Origin: Eubacterium sp. CAG:786
GTDB lineage: Bacteria; Bacillota; Clostridia; Oscillospirales; Ruminococcaceae
Direction: 5' to 3'
Length of the DNA: 12,514 nucleotides
Assembly (NCBI GenBank): GCA_000432175.1
Contig: HF989497.1
Span: 75,244-87,757 of the forward strand
The position numbers and the translations under genes are program-made. Shown here one piece after another: positions 7,120-12,514 of this stretch. The notes below the pieces were generated by a model that worked only from the letters and a program-made list of their open reading frames with translations, searched no databases and had not been told where the DNA came from. How positions within the stretch are numbered: the first letter of the stretch is position 1; each line of letters starts with the position of its first letter.

Positions 7120-8088
7120 ATGATCGAAGTAAAAAACCTGAGCAAAAGCTACGGCAGCAAGCTTGCGGTCGATGGTATAAGCTTCACCGCCGGGGAGAGC
7201 GAGATACTCGGATTCCTCGGACCGAACGGCGCGGGCAAATCCACGACCATGAACATGCTGACCGGCTATCTGTCATCGTCGGGAGGTCAGGCGCTCATCA
7301 ACGGCGTCGATATCCTCGAGGACCCGGTGCGCGCAAAGAGGGACATCGGCTACCTGCCGGAACTCCCTCCGCTGTATCTGGATATGACGGTGATGGAGTA
7401 CCTGAATTTCGTGTACGACCTCAAGAAGTGCAAGCTTCCGAGAAAGTCGCACCTGAATGAGATATGCAGCCTGGTGAAGATAACCGACGTTTCCAGGCGA
7501 GTTATCCGCAACCTTTCAAAGGGATACAAGCAGCGCGTCGGACTGGCGCAGGCTCTCGTGGGCAACCCGAAGGTGCTCATTCTGGACGAGCCGACAGTCG
7601 GCCTTGATCCGAAGCAGATAATCGAGATACGCACCCTCATCAAGAAGCTTGGCAGAAACCACACGGTTATCCTGTCCTCACATATTCTGTCAGAGGTGCA
7701 GGCTGTGTGCGACAAGATCGTCGTTATCGATAAGGGAAAGCTGGTGGCAAACGACACTACCGAGCACCTTTCACATAACCTTTCCGCAGACCACAAGCTG
7801 ACTGTGCAGATAGAGGGTCCCACCAAGGAAGTCAAGGCGCTTCTTGAGCAGATACCAGAAATGCAGGAGGTACACCTCAACCGCACCATCGACAAGACGA
7901 TAGGCGAGTATGAGCTGAATGCGATAGAGGGCTGCGATATCCGTCGCGAGGTGTTCAAGCGCATGGCAGCGAGAAATTACCCGATACTGCTGATGAGAAG
8001 CAGCGAGCTGACGCTGGAGGAGATATTCCTCAAGCTCACCACCGGTGATTTTTACGGCAATACAGACAACGGAGGTGCGCGTAAATGA
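7120..8088 (+). CDS. ABC transporter ATP-binding protein, GldA-like
   Basis: A 322-residue cytoplasmic ABC ATPase expected to drive the membrane protein encoded next. Motifs in order: Walker A GPNGAGKST (34-42), Q-loop region IGYLPELPPLY (76-86) in which Glu81 takes the usual Gln place, signature LSKGYKQR (132-139), Walker B VLILDEP (152-158), D-loop GLDP (161-164) and switch His188 in SSHIL. A C-terminal extension of about 100 residues follows the ATPase core. The GYLPE...PLY and LSKGYKQRVGLAQAL signatures match from memory the GldA/COG1131 group. ATG 7120 has AAAGGA 7 nt upstream. It overlaps the permease gene by 4 nt (ATGA). The ATPase call is certain; the GldA-type assignment is good because of the following genes; the substrate is unknown. 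Confidence 0.93.
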   Translation: MIEVKNLSKSYGSKLAVDGISFTAGESEILGFLGPNGAGKSTTMNMLTGYLSSSGGQALINGVDILEDPVRAKRDIGYLPELPPLYLDMTVMEYLNFVYDLKKCKLPRKSHLNEICSLVKITDVSRRVIRNLSKGYKQRVGLAQALVGNPKVLILDEPTVGLDPKQIIEIRTLIKKLGRNHTVILSSHILSEVQAVCDKIVVIDKGKLVANDTTEHLSHNLSADHKLTVQIEGPTKEVKALLEQIPEMQEVHLNRTIDKTIGEYELNAIEGCDIRREVFKRMAARNYPILLMRSSELTLEEIFLKLTTGDFYGNTDNGGARK

Positions 8089-8810
8089 CAGCTATAATGA
8101 AGCGTGAGTTCGCTTCCTATTTCACATCGCCGCTGGGGTATGTTTACCTTGCGGTGTTCTACGGGTTTTCGGGGCTGTTTCTGTGGATGACCTGCCTGAC
8201 GGCGTCCTCTGCGGATATGTCTGCGGTATTCCTGTGGATGTTCTTCATCATGGTGATACTCATTCCGATACTCACCATGAGAACTATGGCAGACGACAAG
8301 CGCCAGAAAACCGACCAGCTGACCCTCACCTCCCCGGTGAGCCTTTTCGGGCTGGTGGCAGGCAAGTTCCTGGCTGCGTTCTTTATATTCCTGATTGGCG
8401 CCGCTATCATGCTTGTCTATGCGCTGGGTCTGGCTGCAGCGGTGAATAATTCCGGCAGCGGCGCGGTGTTCAACTGGGCTGGCTTTTTCGGCAATTTCGT
8501 CGGCATCGTGCTGATGGGCAGCGTGTTCATTTCCGCTGGCATCTTCATTTCCAGCCTGACTGAGAACCAGATGATCGCGGCTATCGGCAGCATCGGCGTG
8601 AATATCCTGCTGTGCCTGTTCGATATCATTTCAAATTTCGTAAGTGTTCCGTTCCTCAAGAACATCATCAATGCGCTTTCTGTACTGTATAAATATCAGG
8701 AATTCACCTACGGCATTTTCAGCCTTAAGAATATTCTGTTCTTTATCAGTCTGATCGCAGTATTCAACTTCCTGACGATGCGCGTCATTGAGCGCCGTCG
8801 CTGGAGCTGA
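8085..8810 (+). CDS. ABC-2 type permease, GldF-like
   Basis: A 241-residue integral membrane protein with about six hydrophobic helices (near residues 17-37, 48-66, 88-113, 129-155, 161-185 and 214-234). The N-terminus, MKREFASYFTSPLGYVYLA, has the KRE...SYF.SP.GY pattern I associate with GldF and related ABC-2 permeases. A charged cytoplasmic loop with TMADDKRQKTDQLTLTSPVS (about 67-86) fits the conserved segment contacting the ATPase. The C-terminus is basic (ERRRWS), consistent with a cytoplasmic end. GGAGGTG at 8071-8077, inside the ATPase gene, is 7 nt before ATG 8085. It presumably pairs as a dimer with the GldA-like ATPase. What it transports, or whether it transports anything, is not readable. 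Confidence 0.9.
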   Translation: MTAIMKREFASYFTSPLGYVYLAVFYGFSGLFLWMTCLTASSADMSAVFLWMFFIMVILIPILTMRTMADDKRQKTDQLTLTSPVSLFGLVAGKFLAAFFIFLIGAAIMLVYALGLAAAVNNSGSGAVFNWAGFFGNFVGIVLMGSVFISAGIFISSLTENQMIAAIGSIGVNILLCLFDIISNFVSVPFLKNIINALSVLYKYQEFTYGIFSLKNILFFISLIAVFNFLTMRVIERRRWS

Positions 8811-8811
8811 G

Positions 8812-8820
8812 AAAGGGGGA
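8812..8820 (+). promoter_or_regulatory. Ribosome binding site that fixes the GldG-like start
   Basis: AAAGGGGGA lies 6 nt before ATG 8827. An in-frame TTG at 8788, still inside the permease gene, has no site and is rejected as the start. Confidence 0.8.
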
Positions 8821-8826
8821 GCAGAT

Positions 8827-10539
8827 ATGAGCGAAATCAACGAAGAAAAGAACACGGAGCTTGAAACCTCCGCTGAAAACACCGCGCCGGCTGCTGAAGC
8901 CCCTGCGGAACAGCCCGCTGAGAGATCCGCGAAGCCCGCTAAGAAGCAGGCTGAGATACGCAACGGAAATCCCGCGGAAAGAAAAATGAAGTTTAACAAG
9001 CGCAACTTCAAGCACGGCACTCTCGCAGTAGTGCTGACAGTGCTTTTTGTTGCCGCGGTAGTAGTGCTGAATGTCATCGTAGGGCTGATCTCAGACCGCT
9101 TTGACACCACTGCCGACCTTTCGGATACGGGTATCTACACCCTTGACGAAGCTACCGAGAATTACCTCGACAAGCTGACTATGGACGTCACCGTTTCAGT
9201 CATGAATTCCGAAACGGATTTCGAGGGCGGTGGAACCTATTACAAGAGCGTAAACGAGCTGCTGAAGAAGATGGAGATGCGCAATTCAAAGTTCCATGTT
9301 CAGTATCTCCAGATAGACCAGAACCCGGATTTCACTTCCAGGTTCAACGGTGAAACTCTCTCTGCAAACTACATCGTTGTGGAGTCGGAGACCACCGGCA
9401 GACACCGCATCATCACCCCGGGAAGCTACTTCTCATGCAATACGTTCAGGGATCAGCTGTCGCAGTACGGCTACCCGGAAACATACATCGACCAGTATGT
9501 CGAGCAGTATGTGAACAGTTCCTATGCTTCCAGGGTGGTTGACGGAAGCAACATCGAGCAGGCTGCTATTTCCGCTATGCTGTATGTCACCAATACCGAC
9601 CCGGTGCGCGTTGCGTTCACAGAGGGCTTCGGCGAGAGCGACAGCAGCACGCTTTCAAACCTGCTCAGCAAGAACGGCTACGACGTTGAAACTATCAACC
9701 TGCAGTCCGTTTCTGAGATAGACAGCGGCATTGACTACATCGTGATGTTCGCGCCGTCTATGGACTATGACAACGAGAACCTCGACAAGCTTGCGAAGTT
9801 CCTGGATAACAACGGCGCGTTCGGCAAGAACCTTGTGTACTTCTCGAACGGTCAGGCTTACTACAAAAAGACATCGGACGAGAGCTCCGCGCTGGTAAAC
9901 CTTGCGGCATTCCTGGCTGAATGGGGTATTGAGATCGGCGACAGCTACGTTATGCAGACTAACGCCGATTACACCTACGGCAATATGGCGATAGCGCAGG
10001 TACTCGACGTTCAGGATACTGACTTTGCAGGCGATGTCTACGGCAATTCTCTGTTTACCTATGACGCTTATGTGCGCCCCGTGGTTCAGATATGGGGCGA
10101 TGGCAACTCAAAGGGAAGCGTTGAACAGAAGGTGCTTATCAAGACCTACGAGGGAACATACCTCCGTCCCATGAGCACTCTTTCCGAAAGCGATTTCGAT
10201 GTTTCTTCCGCTGAGTCGGGGGTATTCAACGACGCCGTATGCGCTTACAAGATACACAGCACCACTCAGGAAGTTTCAAGAGTGGCAGTGTTCGGTTCCG
10301 AGCTGTTCCCCGATGTAAGCTATTCCAACTCGAATAACCAGAACTACCTGGTGAATATGTTCAACTATATTTCAGGCAAGACTGACGGCGTTACCATCAC
10401 GTCCAAGTCTTTCTCCAACGTCGGTTTCGATATGAACCAGAGCAACGCAAATGTCCTTGCGATAATTCTGTGTATCGTTATTCCGGTCGTTGTTATCGTG
10501 CTTGGTATAGTTATCTGGGTGCGCAGGAGGCACAGATAA
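8827..10539 (+). CDS. GldG-like ABC transporter auxiliary membrane protein
   Basis: A 570-residue bitopic membrane protein. Residues 1-60 are a charged, Ala/Glu/Pro/Lys-rich cytoplasmic tail. A first membrane helix spans about 65-88, followed by SDRFDTTADLSDTGIYTLDEAT (89-110), which matches the R.D.T......L...T opening typical of GldG proteins. A large extracytoplasmic region follows (to about 540), and a second membrane helix at about 543-564 ends in the basic tail RRRHR. This topology and the upstream ATPase and permease match the GldG/ABC_transp_aux (IFT52-like, COG3225) family known from Bacteroidetes gliding operons. No catalytic motif was recognised, and the family is not known to be an enzyme. 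Gliding itself is not implied in a clostridium. It abuts the next gene with no spacer (TAAATG). Confidence 0.86.
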   Translation: MSEINEEKNTELETSAENTAPAAEAPAEQPAERSAKPAKKQAEIRNGNPAERKMKFNKRNFKHGTLAVVLTVLFVAAVVVLNVIVGLISDRFDTTADLSDTGIYTLDEATENYLDKLTMDVTVSVMNSETDFEGGGTYYKSVNELLKKMEMRNSKFHVQYLQIDQNPDFTSRFNGETLSANYIVVESETTGRHRIITPGSYFSCNTFRDQLSQYGYPETYIDQYVEQYVNSSYASRVVDGSNIEQAAISAMLYVTNTDPVRVAFTEGFGESDSSTLSNLLSKNGYDVETINLQSVSEIDSGIDYIVMFAPSMDYDNENLDKLAKFLDNNGAFGKNLVYFSNGQAYYKKTSDESSALVNLAAFLAEWGIEIGDSYVMQTNADYTYGNMAIAQVLDVQDTDFAGDVYGNSLFTYDAYVRPVVQIWGDGNSKGSVEQKVLIKTYEGTYLRPMSTLSESDFDVSSAESGVFNDAVCAYKIHSTTQEVSRVAVFGSELFPDVSYSNSNNQNYLVNMFNYISGKTDGVTITSKSFSNVGFDMNQSNANVLAIILCIVIPVVVIVLGIVIWVRRRHR

Positions 10540-12159
10540 ATGGCAAAGCTTTCTAAAACGACAAGGACTGTCATCATCGCAGCGGGCGTGCTGCTGGTGC
10601 TGGGAGCCGTGCTCCTGGTGCTCATGCTGACTTCCCCTGCAGGTGACGATAATTCCTCCGGCGCTTCCACTGGCGAGAGTACGGGGACTTCTGAGGCTGC
10701 GGACAGCAGCTCGGTTTCTGACTCCTCCGGCACTTCCAGCGACAGCGAGAAGGTCGTTATCACTGACAAGGAGCAGGAGAACGTGCTCAAGATGGAAGTC
10801 AGGAACGAGACCGGCAGTTTTTCCTTTGAAAGAAATCAGCGTGAGGTTTCTGCAACGGACGACGACGGCAACGTCAGCACTTCCACTGAGTACTACTGGA
10901 CCAGCCCTGAGCTTGACGGCGTGGATCACAATGACTCCACGATCGGCTCGTTCGTGCGCTGCATGGCAGGGCTTTCCGCTTCATCCATGGTTGAGGAAAA
11001 CGCGCAGGACCTTGAAAAATACGGCCTTGCAGATCCTGCGGCAGAGGTGAAGGTGACGTTCGACGACGGTACTTCCGCTGACATCTGCTTCGGTATCCGC
11101 AACCCTGCGGCAAGCAACTATGTCTACTGCCTGACAAATGGCGGCAGCGATGTTATGCAGGTCAGCTACTACAGCGCAGGCAGCGCATTCTACGACATCA
11201 GGGACTTCGTGAACCTGGTGCTCACCGAGGCCTACGACGCCAACAACGCCAAGGAACTGGACTACCTCGTCATTGACCGAAAGGACCTTGACGAAGAGGT
11301 GCGCATTGAGTACATGGCGGATGTAGCGGCAGAGTCTGAAAAAGAGGATTCCGTTATCACGACATTCAACACGCACCGCATAACCTCTCCGATAACAGCG
11401 GAACTTGACACCACAAAGGGGCAGACGTTCTGCTATGGACTGTATTCGCTCACGGCTTCTTCCTGCGAGTACATCGATCCGACTGAGCAGGAAATTGCAG
11501 ACGCCGGGCTTGACGACCCGTTCTGCAAGGTAAGCTTCAAGTACGGCGGAAAGGCGAGGGTGCTTCTTCTCGGCAACGAAATACGCACTGAAAGTTCCGA
11601 CGACGAGAGCAGCGAGAGCCTGTCCTCCGTGACCGGCTACTACGCGATGTTCGAGGGCGGAAACATCATCTATTCGATAAGCACGGATAATGCTCCGTGG
11701 TACACGTTCCAGGTGCAGGATATCATGTCGCGCAGACCTATCTCTCCTTATATCTACACGATAGACACGCTGACAGTTACCACGCCTGACGGGGAATACG
11801 TGTTCAAGGTAAGCGGCGACGCGGACGACCATGTATTCACCTGCGGCGATACCGTGCTCAACGACAGCAGCTTCAAGAGCTTTTATCAGCACCTGATAAC
11901 TTCGATGGGCGAGGAGCTGTACTTCTCGGACGAGAAGCCGGAGCCTTATATCACGCTTAATTTCAAGTATCGCGAGGAATATTACGATACCTACGGAAGA
12001 AGCGAGGACACCATCGAGTTCTATAAGTCCGACGACCGCAAGAATATCGTCAGCGTCAACGGCGACATTCTCTATAAGGTACGCCAGATCTATACACAGC
12101 GCCTTCTGGAGAACCTCGACGCGCTGTTCAACGGCGGCGATATCAAGCTTGACTGGTAA
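10540..12159 (+). CDS. Membrane-anchored DUF4340-type protein with three modules
   Basis: A 539-residue protein with an uncleaved-looking N-terminal membrane anchor (about residues 11-30), no lipobox Cys, and a Ser/Thr/Gly/Asp-rich linker (31-72) that should place the rest outside the membrane. Three similar modules follow, roughly 81-230, 238-396 and 407-531. Each has a short beta segment, a helix containing a pattern such as SFVRCMAGLSAS, FCYGLYSLTASS or FKSFYQHLITSM, then beta strands. Modules 1 and 2 carry the DUF4340 hallmark YGLADPAAEVKVTFDDG (161-177) and AGLDDPFCKVSFKYGG (322-337); module 3 lacks the GL.DP element. AGGAGG (10525-10530) is 9 nt upstream. DUF4340 genes commonly accompany GldG-like genes. 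Function is unknown; a structural or substrate-binding partner of the transporter is inferred. Confidence 0.82.
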   Translation: MAKLSKTTRTVIIAAGVLLVLGAVLLVLMLTSPAGDDNSSGASTGESTGTSEAADSSSVSDSSGTSSDSEKVVITDKEQENVLKMEVRNETGSFSFERNQREVSATDDDGNVSTSTEYYWTSPELDGVDHNDSTIGSFVRCMAGLSASSMVEENAQDLEKYGLADPAAEVKVTFDDGTSADICFGIRNPAASNYVYCLTNGGSDVMQVSYYSAGSAFYDIRDFVNLVLTEAYDANNAKELDYLVIDRKDLDEEVRIEYMADVAAESEKEDSVITTFNTHRITSPITAELDTTKGQTFCYGLYSLTASSCEYIDPTEQEIADAGLDDPFCKVSFKYGGKARVLLLGNEIRTESSDDESSESLSSVTGYYAMFEGGNIIYSISTDNAPWYTFQVQDIMSRRPISPYIYTIDTLTVTTPDGEYVFKVSGDADDHVFTCGDTVLNDSSFKSFYQHLITSMGEELYFSDEKPEPYITLNFKYREEYYDTYGRSEDTIEFYKSDDRKNIVSVNGDILYKVRQIYTQRLLENLDALFNGGDIKLDW

Positions 12160-12188
12160 TAAAATTAATTATATGGAGGTAATCAACA

Positions 12189-12470
12189 ATGGCTGAGGGT
12201 AATTTTTTCTACTATCGCGGTTTTCCTATGGTAAGAAGCGGAAACGAGATATACTACGGAAGCATGGGCGATAAGTTCGTGACAAAACTGACCATTCGCG
12301 AGAGCGAGACCTACAAGGACAGCGAAATGCCCACAAAGGTGATGGTTCAGATGGTGCCTACCAAAATGGAGCCTGACCTCCTCGCAAAGGCAAAGAAAGG
12401 CGAGATGAACAGTCTGTACGAAGCGCTTGACACCGCTTATGTATGGCTTTCCAAGGAACTTTTCGACTGA
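12189..12470 (+). CDS. Unrecognised 93-residue soluble protein at the operon end
   Basis: A small protein with no signal peptide, membrane helix or cysteine. The first half looks beta-rich (FFYYRGFPMVRSGNEIYYG, then KFVTKLTIRES and KVMVQMVPT); the second half looks helical (DLLAKAKKGEM, then SLYEALDTAYVWLSKELFD). A strong GGAGGT (12175-12180) lies 8 nt before ATG 12189, and codon use resembles its neighbours, so translation is likely. It follows the DUF4340 gene by 29 nt and precedes a terminator-like hairpin, making it the last gene of the transporter operon. From memory it resembles a family of about 90-residue clostridial proteins with an RG.P.VR....IYYG motif, whose function I do not know. 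A cytoplasmic accessory or regulatory role is possible but unproven. Confidence 0.8.
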   Translation: MAEGNFFYYRGFPMVRSGNEIYYGSMGDKFVTKLTIRESETYKDSEMPTKVMVQMVPTKMEPDLLAKAKKGEMNSLYEALDTAYVWLSKELFD

Positions 12471-12471
12471 T

Positions 12472-12506
12472 AAAAAAAACAGCGGGCAGGTTATTCACCT
12501 GCCCGC
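12472..12506. terminator. Probable bidirectional intrinsic terminator
   Basis: A perfect 10-bp stem GCGGGCAGGT (12482-12491) / ACCTGCCCGC (12497-12506) with loop TATTC starts 12 nt after the last stop. A run of eight A (12472-12479) precedes it, so on the - strand the hairpin is followed by a U-run, the classical form. For the + strand the U-run, if present, would fall at or beyond the window edge. This suggests convergent genes, with an unseen - strand gene to the right. Confidence 0.8.
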
Positions 12507-12514
12507 AGGCTGTC

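Noticed and set aside
7071..7460. ATG at 7071 opening a 129-codon frame before and into the ABC ATPase gene
   Set aside because: It has no ribosome binding site, lies in the right arm of the 7041-7075 hairpin, and runs out of frame through the Walker A region of a clear ATPase.

Overview
The window (12,514 bases, roughly 55% GC by eye) looks like a chromosomal segment of a Gram-positive gut clostridium, most likely Ruminococcus or a relative in the Oscillospirales. This rests on the gene order infB-rbfA-nrnA-truB-ribF, typical of Firmicutes, on strong AGGAGG/GGAGG ribosome binding sites, and on a Gld-like ABC transporter with a DUF4340 protein. The genus is an inference from general knowledge, not from a search. 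Every gene is on the + strand.

Positions 1-5474 hold the distal part of a nusA/infB-type translation and RNA-maturation operon: infB (IF-2, 5' end cut by the window edge, with a tandem repeat in its N-terminal region), rbfA, nrnA (DHH nanoRNase/pAp phosphatase), truB and ribF. The genes are tightly packed: rbfA/nrnA overlap by 14 nt, nrnA/truB by 4 nt, and ribF begins with GTG directly after an in-frame stop. A strong hairpin sits between infB and rbfA. gltX (glutamyl-tRNA synthetase) follows 51 nt after ribF and ends at 6974.

Positions 6975-7119 are a 145-nt gap with three successive predicted stem-loops. It separates the housekeeping genes from a second apparent operon at 7120-12470: a GldA-like ABC ATPase, a six-helix ABC-2 permease (GldF-like), a membrane-anchored GldG-like auxiliary protein, a membrane-anchored protein with three DUF4340-like modules, and an unrecognised 93-residue soluble protein. 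An inverted repeat with an A-tract on its left side, probably a bidirectional terminator, closes the window. Spacing (4-nt overlap, 16 nt, 0 nt, 29 nt) supports co-expression. The likely picture is an ATP-driven inner-membrane complex with two large extracytoplasmic partners. Its substrate in Firmicutes is unknown to me, and this is the least-described system in the window.

No mobile element, CRISPR array, tRNA or rRNA gene was seen. No gene-free stretch exceeds 300 bases.
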